In this document: positions 17,259 to 25,356 of the stretch, one piece after another | Layout of the letters: every line of letters begins with the position of its first letter | Position numbering within the stretch: the first letter of the stretch is position 1 | DNA from: Planctomycetota bacterium | GTDB lineage: Bacteria > Planctomycetota > Phycisphaerae > Phycisphaerales > SM1A02 | Assembly: GCA_014381305.1 (NCBI GenBank) | Contig: JACNLW010000050.1 | Span: 1-33,114, forward strand | DNA length: 33,114 nt | Direction of reading: 5' to 3' | Program-made: the position numbers and the translations under genes | Notes under the pieces: model-generated | Told to the model about the DNA's origin: nothing | What the model saw: the letters and a program-made list of their open reading frames with translations, nothing else | Database searches by the model: none

Positions 17259-17696
17259 ATGCCACAAAGCCGAATCCTCCGACAACAAACTCTCCAGCTC
17301 CTCTGCCAATTTGATGCTGGCAATACTGATGTCGCATCAATCACTGATGCGACATTTGATGAAGAAACATCAGAAACTATTTCTCCAAATGCAAAAGTCG
17401 CATCGCTTGCAAAAAAAGTTTGGGAAACAAAAGAAAAGGCAGACGAGACGGTTGCTCCTCTCACCCCAGACTGGCCTACGCACAGGCAACCGTTGATTGA
17501 CCGCAACATTTTGCGACTTGCATACTATGAGATCACAGGTGGAATAACACCGCCGAAAGTCGCCATTGATGAAGCGATCGAACTTGCAAAAGAGTTTGGA
17601 ACGCAAGAATCTCCTGCGTTTATCAACGGCGTTCTTGATAAAATCAAGGAGCAATACGATGCCAACGGAAAAGACGTGGAAATCGCTACACCATAA
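17259..17696 (+). CDS. nusB: Transcription antitermination factor NusB
   Basis: NusB binds boxA RNA with S10 (NusE) and supports antitermination of rRNA operons. The 145-residue all-helical protein shows the characteristic RQQTLQLLCQFDAG start, DRNILRLAYYEI near residues 81-92, VAIDEAIELAKEFGTQESPAFINGVLDKI near 105-133. The acidic insertion after the first helix is longer than in E. coli NusB and looks like a variable loop. It starts nine bases after ribH, and its stop overlaps the ftsY ATG by one base. Confidence 0.93.
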   Translation: MPQSRILRQQTLQLLCQFDAGNTDVASITDATFDEETSETISPNAKVASLAKKVWETKEKADETVAPLTPDWPTHRQPLIDRNILRLAYYEITGGITPPKVAIDEAIELAKEFGTQESPAFINGVLDKIKEQYDANGKDVEIATP

Positions 17697-18622
17697 TGGG
17701 ACTTTTCAGAGCAACAGTAAATGCACTGCGAAGTGGACTTTCCAGAACACGAAGTGTTTTGGCAACTCCACTCGCTGCAATGCGTGGGCGCACTATTGAC
17801 GAAGAATCGATCAATGAACTTGAACGATTACTCCTTTCGTCGGATGTTGGGACAACAACAACCGACATCATCGTAAACGAACTTCGCGAAGCAGTTTCAA
17901 GAGGGGAAAAACAGAATCGAGATATACTCGAACTGTTGCGTGATCAACTTGTCGAACGACTTGTACATAAAAATCGCAGCCTCGCAATTGCTGAAACCTC
18001 GCCAACTGTGATTTTAGTTGCAGGCGTCAACGGGGTTGGCAAAACAACAAGTGTTGCAAAAATTGGTCGTGCACTGCGCGAAGAAAACAGAAGCGTTTTG
18101 CTAGCAGCCGCCGACACATTTAGAGCCGGCGCTGTTTCGCAACTTACAACTTGGGCTGAACGCCTTGACATCGACATCATCAAAGGACAACAGGGAGCGG
18201 ATCCCGCTGCAGTCACTTTTGATGCCGCCGAAGCAGCGCTCTCTCGCAACGCCGATGTACTCCTCATAGACACTGCTGGCAGACTGCACACCCAAGAACC
18301 TTTGATGCGACAACTTGAAAAAATTAAGCAAGTCACTGCAAAGAAAGTTGCTGGCGCTCCACATGAAGTCCTCCTTGTCCTTGACGCAACGCAAGGTCAA
18401 AACACACTTGTCCAAGCGAAGCGTTTTTCAGATGCGATTGACGTCACCGGTATCTTTCTTGCGAAATTAGATGGTACCGCCCGCGGAGGCATCGTTTTTG
18501 CGATCGAAGATGAGATTGGGATTCCCGTGAAACTCATCGGCATCGGCGAACGCCCTGAAGATGTCGAACCCTTTGACCCAGAAGTATTTGTCGACGCCTT
18601 GATCAACGAAGCGGTTGCATGA
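17696..18622 (+). CDS. ftsY: Signal recognition particle receptor FtsY
   Basis: SRP GTPase that docks ribosome-SRP complexes at the inner membrane for co-translational insertion. The 308-residue protein is the short NG form: an N domain (about 1-95) and a G domain with P-loop GVNGVGKT (110-117), DTFRAGA (140-146), DTAGRLHTQ (192-200), AKLDGTARGG (256-265, Ala replacing the usual Thr of TKLD) and IGERPEDVEPF. The long acidic A domain of E. coli FtsY is absent, as in many bacteria; a short basic N-terminus may bind lipid. The start overlaps nusB (TAATG) and its end overlaps the LptD-like gene (ATGA), so the run is tightly coupled. Confidence 0.95.
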   Translation: MGLFRATVNALRSGLSRTRSVLATPLAAMRGRTIDEESINELERLLLSSDVGTTTTDIIVNELREAVSRGEKQNRDILELLRDQLVERLVHKNRSLAIAETSPTVILVAGVNGVGKTTSVAKIGRALREENRSVLLAAADTFRAGAVSQLTTWAERLDIDIIKGQQGADPAAVTFDAAEAALSRNADVLLIDTAGRLHTQEPLMRQLEKIKQVTAKKVAGAPHEVLLVLDATQGQNTLVQAKRFSDAIDVTGIFLAKLDGTARGGIVFAIEDEIGIPVKLIGIGERPEDVEPFDPEVFVDALINEAVA

Positions 18623-21552
18623 CGCCCATGAAGGTATCATGCACGCCCGTGAGATATTGGAGCCAACTCATCCTACTTTGCCTGATCACCGCAACTGCAA
18701 CTGCGCAAGATGTGCAATTCAAAAATGTACAAATTACTGGCGATCGACTTTCAGGAGTAGTGTTACCTGTACTCCCTAGAGATGCTGAAATTACTATTCT
18801 CGCACTCCGCGCTGACGCGTGGACTGTTGACGATACAAAACGATTAGTTCTCTCTACAGACATCGTGATTTCAATTGGCACGTACACCTTCCAATCTGAA
18901 AAAGCTTCTGTCTGGATCAATCGAATGCCAACTGATCGCGGCGTTGTCTCCCAGATTGCCGTGTACATGCCAACATCAACTCGCACAGGCGGTAGAACTG
19001 CACTTGGCGCAGAAGGCAAGGATTTGCTCATAGTCGGCAGCACACTCGGTGGAATCAACATGGATGTTGCACTACTTACTCCGAAAAAACCCGCCAACCA
19101 ACGAGCATTTATTCAACAATCAGAGAACAGACTTGCTGGGTATATTCAGCGTTTGAGACTGGGCGAAACAACACTTTCTATGCACCCTGAAGTCATTGCA
19201 TTTCCCGAGCCTGCAAGCAGTGATGAAACACTCATTTCACAAGTTCCAGTTAAACAAACGAAACAACCATGGCTCCGAACAAAATCTGGAATCATGTCAA
19301 TTACTGCAGATACAGTTGAACTCAAGACAAGTGATACTGAAAATATTGTCACAGTTGTTGGAAACGTTGTACTAGAACTCCGATCTGCATCAGGCATCGA
19401 TGACATGCAAATGACAGCGGATCGAGCTGTTATTTTTACTGATCCCGGTTCAATTAGAGATATGGCTTCTGGAAAAATTGATTCGCAAGACATTCGCGGC
19501 ATCTATCTTGAAGGAAACGTCCTTGTTGATTCAAATCATGGCGCCTACCTCGTTCGATCTCCGCAAGCGTACTACGATTTTACAAAAGACAACGCAATGC
19601 TCGTGGACGCAGTACTCCGCACGTACGCAATGAAAGGAAAAGTCCCGCTTTTTGTCCGTGCTAAAGAAATGCGCCAAATTGCTGTCGATCAATGGACTGC
19701 GCAAGACGTGCAAGTTTCAACAAGTTCATTCGCAACGCCTGACCTCGCAATTGGTTCAAGTAGCATCAAATTAACTGAACAGCCCGATGGAAATATGTTG
19801 ATCCAATCGAAGCACAACACATTACGAATGGGTGGCACACCAATCTTTTATTGGCCCTACTACGAGGGCGAAGCAAACGATATTCCAATCCATAAAGTGA
19901 AGTTTGGATACAAAAAAACATTTGGCAGTTTTCTAGAAACTGAGTGGGATCTCTTTACATTGCTTGGCATCCAACAGCCTAAAGGCCTCCGAGCAGATCT
20001 GAGACTAGACGGTTATAAGGCTCGGGGTGCAGGCATTGGATTAGACGTTGGTTACGCCTTTGGAAACAATAATGGTGACGTTGACATGTATTTCCTTGCT
20101 GATGCTGGCAAACAAAAAACTTCTTCCGGGATCGAAATGGACATCCCTGAAAATGAACACCAAAGGGGCTACGTGCTCTTGGAAAACCAAGCCAAGATCG
20201 GCGATCATTGGTCACTTCAAACACAACTTAGTTACATCAGCGATCCAACATTCATCTCAGTCTGGCGACAAAGTGATTACAAGAATCGCAGAGAATATGA
20301 AACAAGTTTCTATGCAAAATACCAAAAAGAAAACTGGGCATTTACTGCATTTACATCACATGATCTCAACAAGTTTATTTCTAACAGTTGGTTGATGGCG
20401 TCGAGGCAATACGCAGTTGAAAAAGCACCAGAACTTGGCTTGTTTCGATACGCCGATGACCTCTTCAATGGCGCAGTAACTTGGTCAAGCGAAACGAGAA
20501 TTACAAGAGAGCGAATGCGATTTCAAGATGGCACACCCGCCTCCAATGGATTAAAAAGGCAAGCATTTCAAATGCCAGGCGGCGGGTTTCTTGGCAACAA
20601 CCAACCCTTTGCAGATTTGTTTGCAGCGAGGGGTCTGACTGAAGGATTCAAAAGTAGACTCACAACAAGACATGAATTTTCTGCTCCTTTTACAGTTGGT
20701 GCATTCAAATTTGCACCTTTTGCCAGTATGCAAGCAGATGTGAACATTGGTGATGATGATTCGGGTGCAAATGAAGATGACACCAACTGGTTTTCAACAA
20801 TTGGTGTACGTGCCTCTACGCAACTACAACGAATTTTTAACGATGTTGATAACGATATTTTAGATTTGCACCGCCTCAGACATGTCATCGAACCGTACAT
20901 GACTCTTTGGTATGGTTCGGGCAGTGTTGATCCAATGTCAATTGAACAATACAACGCACTTGTTGACAATGTTTCAACAGGCACTGCGGCTTGGTTTGGT
21001 GTAAAAAACACGTTACAAACATGGCGTGGCGGCCCGGGTCGTTGGTACGAAATTGATTGGCTTACCGTTGACGTTTCATTACTCACTGTTGATAATAAAG
21101 CAACAAGACGGTACGACACGCCGCAATTCTTTAGTTGGCGACCTGAATATTCGGCACTTGAAGATTCTGTCATGGCAAAAAGTGTTTGGCAGGTGAGCGA
21201 CGGCGTCGCACTTCTAGGAAACGGAACATGGCTCACAGATGACGGGCGCATGGTACTTGGCGCTGTTGGCGCCGAACTTGACCATGGCAAGGACGTCAGA
21301 ACGTTTGTTGAGTATCGTGAGATCGCGAACAATGACGACCAATATCTGTCGGTTGGAGTGAAGTACAATCTCAGCAAAAGATATTCATTCCACGCAACTC
21401 CCACTTGGAACATGAAGGAAGATGACCTTCAATCTCTACGCTTGAACGTAACAAGACATTATCCTGATTTTGATCTTGTTGGTCAGGTGACGCACAACAG
21501 CATCAAAGATGAAACACAATATGGTGTCGCATTTCGTTTGTTGAAGTTCTGA
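18619..21552 (+). CDS. LptD/OstA-like outer-membrane LPS-assembly protein
   Basis: A 977-residue exported protein. A signal peptide (cleavage probably after TATATAQ) precedes OstA/LptA-like jellyroll segments: ITADTVELKTSD..., QDIRGIYLEGNVLVDSNHGAYLVRSPQAYYDF near 220-320 and a second set near 340-410. A transition typical of LptD follows (NTLRMGGTPIFYWPYYEG, VKFGYKKTFGSFLETEWDLFTLLG), then a long beta-barrel region ending in Phe (AFRLLKF), a usual outer-membrane C-terminus. LptD inserts LPS into the outer leaflet. Sequence divergence from proteobacterial LptD is large, so the symbol is withheld. A second ATG three codons in (18628) could be the true start. Last gene of the ribH train. Confidence 0.8.
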   Translation: MTPMKVSCTPVRYWSQLILLCLITATATAQDVQFKNVQITGDRLSGVVLPVLPRDAEITILALRADAWTVDDTKRLVLSTDIVISIGTYTFQSEKASVWINRMPTDRGVVSQIAVYMPTSTRTGGRTALGAEGKDLLIVGSTLGGINMDVALLTPKKPANQRAFIQQSENRLAGYIQRLRLGETTLSMHPEVIAFPEPASSDETLISQVPVKQTKQPWLRTKSGIMSITADTVELKTSDTENIVTVVGNVVLELRSASGIDDMQMTADRAVIFTDPGSIRDMASGKIDSQDIRGIYLEGNVLVDSNHGAYLVRSPQAYYDFTKDNAMLVDAVLRTYAMKGKVPLFVRAKEMRQIAVDQWTAQDVQVSTSSFATPDLAIGSSSIKLTEQPDGNMLIQSKHNTLRMGGTPIFYWPYYEGEANDIPIHKVKFGYKKTFGSFLETEWDLFTLLGIQQPKGLRADLRLDGYKARGAGIGLDVGYAFGNNNGDVDMYFLADAGKQKTSSGIEMDIPENEHQRGYVLLENQAKIGDHWSLQTQLSYISDPTFISVWRQSDYKNRREYETSFYAKYQKENWAFTAFTSHDLNKFISNSWLMASRQYAVEKAPELGLFRYADDLFNGAVTWSSETRITRERMRFQDGTPASNGLKRQAFQMPGGGFLGNNQPFADLFAARGLTEGFKSRLTTRHEFSAPFTVGAFKFAPFASMQADVNIGDDDSGANEDDTNWFSTIGVRASTQLQRIFNDVDNDILDLHRLRHVIEPYMTLWYGSGSVDPMSIEQYNALVDNVSTGTAAWFGVKNTLQTWRGGPGRWYEIDWLTVDVSLLTVDNKATRRYDTPQFFSWRPEYSALEDSVMAKSVWQVSDGVALLGNGTWLTDDGRMVLGAVGAELDHGKDVRTFVEYREIANNDDQYLSVGVKYNLSKRYSFHATPTWNMKEDDLQSLRLNVTRHYPDFDLVGQVTHNSIKDETQYGVAFRLLKF

Positions 21553-21565
21553 TTACTATCAATAA

Positions 21566-21578
21566 AAACTCACCCCCG
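21566..21578 (+). repeat. Half copy of the CTCACC palindrome
   Basis: AAACTCACCCCCG equals the left arm and centre of the palindromes that follow but lacks the GGTGAG arm. It lies 13 bases after the LptD-like stop and three bases before the first complete palindrome, so it looks like a truncated copy. Confidence 0.8.
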
Positions 21579-21580
21579 AA

Positions 21581-21607
21581 AATAAACTCACCCCCGGTGA
21601 GTTTATT
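21581..21607. repeat. Palindrome A; possible bidirectional terminator
   Basis: Perfect 12-bp arms AATAAACTCACC and GGTGAGTTTATT around CCC. The same 27 bases occur in reverse orientation at 21790-21816. A GC core with A-rich left and T-rich right flanks is the layout of an intrinsic terminator read from either side; it lies 29 bases after the LptD-like stop. The short T-run makes the terminator role tentative. Confidence 0.85.
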
Positions 21608-21628
21608 AGACCGCGGGTGAATTAATCG
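21608..21628 (-). repeat. Inverted 20-mer copy 1 (outer left arm)
   Basis: On the minus strand this reads CGATTAATTCACCCGCGGTC followed by T. The 21 bases are a perfect inverted copy of 21912-21932. It pairs locally with copy 2 at 21665-21685. Confidence 0.9.
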
Positions 21629-21664
21629 CATCATTTTGCATTATTTATCTGGGTGCTCTATCAG

Positions 21665-21685
21665 CGATTATTTCACCAAGGGGTC
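21665..21685 (+). repeat. Inverted 20-mer copy 2
   Basis: CGATTATTTCACC, then AAGGGGTC: a divergent copy of the 20-mer with one extra base. It is opposite in orientation to copy 1 (36-base spacer) and forms a nearly perfect inverted repeat with copy 3, extending outward through ATCA. Confidence 0.8.
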
Positions 21686-21700
21686 AGTTTCCTGCCATCT

Positions 21701-21733
21701 TCAAGAAAAACTCACCCCCGGTGAGTTTCTTGA
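21701..21733. repeat. Palindrome B
   Basis: The same CTCACC-CCC-GGTGAG core as palindrome A, with different outer arms (TCAAGAAA / TTTCTTGA, two extra A residues on the left). The outer arms have changed in step with each other, so pairing seems to be kept. Confidence 0.85.
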
Positions 21734-21753
21734 TTTCAGCGGTCATTTTCCTT

Positions 21754-21777
21754 AAACTCACCCCCGGTGAGTTTATT
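21754..21777. repeat. Palindrome C
   Basis: AAACTCACC-CCC-GGTGAGTTT followed by ATT. These 24 bases are the exact reverse complement of 21790-21813, so C and D could also pair with each other across a 12-base loop and form one long hairpin. Confidence 0.85.
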
Positions 21778-21789
21778 CTTCAATTGCAA

Positions 21790-21816
21790 AATAAACTCAC
21801 CGGGGGTGAGTTTATT
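21790..21816. repeat. Palindrome D
   Basis: AATAAACTCACC-GGG-GGTGAGTTTATT, the exact reverse complement of palindrome A (27 bases). The GGG centre shows that this copy is inverted relative to A, B and C. Confidence 0.88.
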
Positions 21817-21853
21817 CAAAAGAATAGAGAAATGGTGGAGATTGGAAGGAGTT

Positions 21854-21873
21854 GACCCCGGGTGAAATAATCG
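21854..21873 (-). repeat. Inverted 20-mer copy 3
   Basis: On the minus strand CGATTATTTCACCCGGGGTC, differing from copies 1 and 4 at two of 20 positions. It is opposite in orientation to copy 4 with a 38-base spacer, the mirror image of the copy 1/copy 2 pair. Confidence 0.85.
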
Positions 21874-21911
21874 TTGATCACGCACGTGGTCAGGTCCAAC
21901 CCCAAATGACA

Positions 21912-21932
21912 CGATTAATTCACCCGCGGTCT
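21912..21932 (+). repeat. Inverted 20-mer copy 4 (outer right arm)
   Basis: CGATTAATTCACCCGCGGTC followed by T, the perfect inverted partner of 21608-21628. If the element boundary is set at GACC/GGTC, the three bases outside each end are TTA (21606-21608 and 21932-21934), which could be a target duplication or chance. Confidence 0.9.
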
Positions 21933-21971
21933 TAAACGTGACAGGCAGCAAGTGGAGTTCGAATGCCGCCA

Positions 21972-22772
21972 TCACGAATGAAGTCCCGTGACCCACAAAC
22001 TCTCAAGTTGTGCAATCGTCAGCGTAGAGGGTCTCGCTGATGGATCAATACCTTCTGGCAATACTTGATCGCGACCAAGAATTGCACCAAGTTGTTTTCT
22101 TCTTTTTGTAAAGAGTTGTGTTACAAATTTCGCAAACGATTCAGACTCTTCAGGTGGCAATGTTTCTCGCCTAACGATCGACACACACGCACTTGTAATT
22201 TTGGGAGGAGGCCAAAAGCACGTTGGAGGAACTTTCGCAATCAAAGAAACATCAGCAAGCCGCTGGGTCAAAATTGAAAGGACTCCCCAATCTGATGAAT
22301 CCACTTCTGCCATTAATCGCTGGGCAACTTCAAATTGAATGGTGACGAACTCGCCTTCGCAATGTGGATGATTCGCCATCAAATCAACAATCAGCGGACT
22401 TGCAATTTGGTATGGCAAGTTAGAAACTAATTTCCAAGGCGCATCACCCATTGCCCTAGCAACTTCTTCGTTGAGATGACGCTTGGTGAGACAATCACCA
22501 CGAATGAGCTGGATCGAATCGCCCAATCGCTCTTCAACTAAATCGCCTAGACCTCGATCAAGTTCACAGGCAACTACGCGACATCCTTTTTCAAGCAAGG
22601 CTTCTGTCAACGTCCCTGTTCCAGGGCCAACTTCTAGAACTAAATCCCCTTCAGACAATTGGGCAGCATCAATCAATTTTGTCAGGACATTATGATCGTG
22701 TAAAAAATTCTGCCCAAAACGGTGACGCGGAGAAAGCCCACGTTCCGAAAGCATGGCTCGAATCTCACTCAA
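21972..22772 (-). CDS. rsmA: 16S rRNA (adenine-1518/1519-N6)-dimethyltransferase
   Basis: RsmA (KsgA) dimethylates A1518 and A1519 in helix 45 during small-subunit maturation. The 266-residue protein has the family length: GQNFLHD (20-26), the SAM motif LEVGPGTGTLT (46-56), CELDRGL, catalytic motif IV NLPYQIASPL (118-127), and the C-terminal helical domain with TQLFTKRRKQLGAIL. The start is a TTG at 22772, which gives the usual segment before GQNFL; the next ATG (22754) would shorten the N-terminus. It lies 11 bases after the efp stop, third in rny-efp-rsmA. Confidence 0.95.
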   Translation of the reverse strand: MSEIRAMLSERGLSPRHRFGQNFLHDHNVLTKLIDAAQLSEGDLVLEVGPGTGTLTEALLEKGCRVVACELDRGLGDLVEERLGDSIQLIRGDCLTKRHLNEEVARAMGDAPWKLVSNLPYQIASPLIVDLMANHPHCEGEFVTIQFEVAQRLMAEVDSSDWGVLSILTQRLADVSLIAKVPPTCFWPPPKITSACVSIVRRETLPPEESESFAKFVTQLFTKRRKQLGAILGRDQVLPEGIDPSARPSTLTIAQLESLWVTGLHS

Positions 22773-22783
22773 CCGTTGCAGGG

Positions 22784-23359
22784 TTATGCCTTCCCGAGAT
22801 ACTCACCCGTCTCGGTATTAATTTTGACAACTTGACCAATTTCAATAAATGGAGGCACGCGTACTCTTGCACCAGTTTCCACTGTTGCTTCTTTCAACTG
22901 ATTCGTCGCAGTTGCTGATTTTGGCTGATCGATCGTATCTGTAATTTCTAATTCCACTGACGCTGGCAATTCTACGCCAAGCGCTTTGCCATCAAAGACC
23001 ATCACAGAAACTTCAATGCCATCCTTCAACCACTGTGATTGATCCTTATCAATAACATCTGCGTCAAGTTCAAGTTGATCATACGTTTCATCATCCATAA
23101 ACACCCATGGCCCTGCGCCATGCCCACTGCTGTCATACAAGAACTGCATTTTACGTTTGTCGATGTTGACATCTTCGACTTTGTCAGATGTGTTAAAACG
23201 ATTCACTTTAATCGTCCCTGTACCAACATTTTTCATTTTAGCCTGCACGTATGCAGGACCCTTGCCAGGCTTCACGTGATCTGTTCCGATGACAATTTGT
23301 AAATTGCCCTCATAAATGAGCGCCTGACCTTTTCGTAAATCGTTTGCTTTAATTGACAT
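22784..23359 (-). CDS. efp: Translation elongation factor P
   Basis: EF-P relieves ribosome stalling at polyproline stretches. The 191-residue protein has the three beta-barrel domains: the KOW-like N domain (MSIKANDLRKGQALIYEG), the tip loop KPGKGPAY with Lys33 at the position modified in other bacteria, and the C-terminal signature region near 150-191 (GARVRVPPFIEIGQVVKINTETGEYLGKA). The tip Lys implies either lysine modification or no modification; no epmA, epmB or earP gene is in the window. An AAAGGGA sequence about eight bases before the ATG is a fair ribosome-binding site. 25 bases after rny. Confidence 0.96.
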   Translation of the reverse strand: MSIKANDLRKGQALIYEGNLQIVIGTDHVKPGKGPAYVQAKMKNVGTGTIKVNRFNTSDKVEDVNIDKRKMQFLYDSSGHGAGPWVFMDDETYDQLELDADVIDKDQSQWLKDGIEVSVMVFDGKALGVELPASVELEITDTIDQPKSATATNQLKEATVETGARVRVPPFIEIGQVVKINTETGEYLGKA

Positions 23360-23384
23360 TATTGATCCCTTTACTCATATTCGT

Positions 23385-24956
23385 TTAATGCGCAGTTGCT
23401 TCTGCCCGTATTTCTCTCAGTACTGTAACTTTAATTTCCCCAGGGAAAGTCATTTCTTCCTCAATTCGAGCAGCAATTCGTTTTGCGATCGAGAATGCTT
23501 CGCCATCACCAACACTTTTCGCATCAACGATGACTCGGACTTCTCGACCTGCTTGAATTGCATGAGATTCATTAACGCCCTTTTGCTCTTTTGCAATTGT
23601 TTCTAATTGTTCGAGACGTTTAACATACGCCTCCATCGATTCACGGCGTGCGCCTGGGCGAGCACTACTGATTGCATCTGCAGCCATTACGATCGGTGTA
23701 TAGGGTGTCGTCGATGGAACATCGCCATGGTGACCAACAACTGCGTTGAGCACGGCTTCTGCCTTTTCGCCATATTTTTTACAATAATCCATACCGATTT
23801 GAGGATGTGTCCCCTCAACTTCGTGATCCATCGCTTTGCCAATATCATGCAAAAAGCCACAACGTCGTGCAAGTTCACCGTCAAGCCCAAGTTCATCTGC
23901 AATTACTTGACAGAGAAATGCTACTTCGATTGAGTGACGTAAAACATTTTGTCCATAACTTGTACGAAAATGCATCCGTCCCATCGCTTCTACAATTTTT
24001 GGATGTAAACCACGGATGTTCGCTTCCATCACTGCGGCATTCCCTTCTTTCAAAATTTGTTCATTCACATCTTCTCGAACTGATTCAACTATCTCTTCAA
24101 TTCGAGATGGATGTACTCGACCATCAGCAACAAGTTTTTCAAGTGAGCGACCTGCAACAGCCCTTCGAATTGGATCAAAACACGAGACTGAAATGATTCC
24201 TGGCGTATCATCGACGAGAATGTCTGCACCTGTTGCTTGTTCAAGTGCACGTATATTACGACCTTCTCGACCGATCACTCGACCCTTCATGTCATCTGAC
24301 GGAATACGAACCGCACGAACTGTTGTTTCTGCAACATGTTCCGCTGCAAATCGCTGAATTGCCTGCAATGTAATCTCACGACTTTTTGCACGTGCTTTTT
24401 CAGTTGCTTCTTCAACAATTTTCTGAATAAGTTCATTCGCATCGTGTTCAGCATCATGCCGAATTTCTTCAAGCAATTGATTTTTTGCTTCTTGGGATGA
24501 CATTCCAGATACTTCTTCAAGACGAGTCTGCAACTCGCCCACTCGAGTTTCAATTGCAATTTTAGATTCTTTCAACTCTTCAGTTTGTGTTTCTAAAACA
24601 GTTCTCATTTCATCAAGTTTGACTTGCCGCTCAGCAACTTGATCGAGTTTATGATCAAGATTGTCTTCTCGCTTTTCGAGCCTTGCTTGGTCTTTCTTCA
24701 TTTCAGACCGAGCATCTGCAATCTCTGTATCAAGTTCTGATCTTCGCTTCGTTGCTTGCCGTTCAGCTTCGAGTTCAATTTTCTGTTTTTCAGCGGCTGC
24801 CTCTGTTTTAGCAGCGGATACAGTTTGCTCAGCTTCACGCTTTGCGAGCCGAATCGTACCTCCAGCCGTAGCTCGTAAAAACAGCCACCCGCCAACACCA
24901 CCTAGAATCAATCCACCAACACCTATTCCTATTTCAAGAACAATATTTGCAAGCAT
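23385..24956 (-). CDS. rny: Ribonuclease Y
   Basis: Membrane-bound endoribonuclease that starts mRNA decay. The 523-residue protein has the typical order: an N-terminal Gly-rich membrane helix (about 5-27), a long charged coiled coil (about 35-205), a KH domain with GRVIGREGRNIR (225-236), and an HD domain with LHDIGKAMDHE (His370, Asp371) and the later VGHHGD. Length and order match B. subtilis RNase Y. The leader has an AGGAGGG sequence 23 bases from the ATG with a 15-base hairpin between (see regulatory entry). First gene of rny-efp-rsmA. Confidence 0.97.
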   Translation of the reverse strand: MLANIVLEIGIGVGGLILGGVGGWLFLRATAGGTIRLAKREAEQTVSAAKTEAAAEKQKIELEAERQATKRRSELDTEIADARSEMKKDQARLEKREDNLDHKLDQVAERQVKLDEMRTVLETQTEELKESKIAIETRVGELQTRLEEVSGMSSQEAKNQLLEEIRHDAEHDANELIQKIVEEATEKARAKSREITLQAIQRFAAEHVAETTVRAVRIPSDDMKGRVIGREGRNIRALEQATGADILVDDTPGIISVSCFDPIRRAVAGRSLEKLVADGRVHPSRIEEIVESVREDVNEQILKEGNAAVMEANIRGLHPKIVEAMGRMHFRTSYGQNVLRHSIEVAFLCQVIADELGLDGELARRCGFLHDIGKAMDHEVEGTHPQIGMDYCKKYGEKAEAVLNAVVGHHGDVPSTTPYTPIVMAADAISSARPGARRESMEAYVKRLEQLETIAKEQKGVNESHAIQAGREVRVIVDAKSVGDGEAFSIAKRIAARIEEEMTFPGEIKVTVLREIRAEATAH

Positions 24957-24964
24957 CTATATCT

Positions 24965-24992
24965 GTGGCAATATGCCACCCTCCTGCTGGAG
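24965..24992 (-). promoter_or_regulatory. Two hairpins around a distant Shine-Dalgarno in the rny leader
   Basis: Reading the minus strand, CTCC-AGCA-GGAG (24992-24981) can fold and hide part of an AGGAGGG Shine-Dalgarno (24985-24979). Directly after it, GTGGCA-TAT-TGCCAC (24979-24965) forms a 6-bp stem. The GGAGG core is 23 bases from the rny ATG, too far for normal use, but looping out the 15-base hairpin leaves eight bases, the ideal distance. Confidence 0.55.
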
Positions 24993-25350
24993 TTAAAACC
25001 TACTGCTTGATACGTTCGATTGTCGTGTACATACAAAGTATGCAAACCAAAATTGGCTAAGTCTGGAATCCATGAAAATCTATCGATCCTTCATGTCTTA
25101 CGCAATCTCTATATTTTGCATGCGCTTGTACACGCTTGATAGCAAAATGTTGTCCAAAAACTTAATCAATCTATCGAGTAACGCAATTACCCCCATCGAT
25201 CCCCCTTTTATCCCTCTCAGCACATATTTTGTACTGGGACACGTTACTGCCGGCATTCGCCGGAACAATCGACCTTGATTTGCTTGATGCAAAACGCTTT
25301 AAAAGCAGGTCGAAAAAACTATGGTGCCGCAAACATTTCGCGGCCACTTC

Positions 25351-25356
25351 TATAAT
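25351..25356 (+). promoter_or_regulatory. Candidate -10 box of the ABC-2 permease gene
   Basis: A perfect TATAAT, 55 bases before the ATG at 25412. No good -35 hexamer is found 16-18 bases upstream, so activator help or chance must be considered. Confidence 0.3.

Larger units (their letters stand above)
21553..21971. other. Repeat-filled convergent intergenic region
   Basis: 419 bases between the stop of the LptD-like gene (plus) and the stop of rsmA (minus). No credible gene is present. The region contains four palindromic copies and one half copy of a CTCACC/GGTGAG hairpin and four copies of a different 20-mer arranged as two inverted pairs, itemised below. Because both neighbours end here, some hairpins may end transcription in both directions. 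Confidence 0.9.

Noticed and set aside
21566-21932. CRISPR array or integron attC site
   Set aside because: Repeats are palindromic and in both orientations with irregular spacing, no uniform spacers, no cas or integrase genes, and no attC core sites.
21736-21996. 86-codon minus-strand open frame across the repeat cluster
   Set aside because: It starts inside rsmA, has no ribosome-binding site, and its repeated LT(P/G)GEF peptides are translations of the palindromes.
25072-25278. 68-codon plus-strand open frame between rny and the permease
   Set aside because: No recognisable sequence or ribosome-binding site; it runs into the out-of-frame permease leader.
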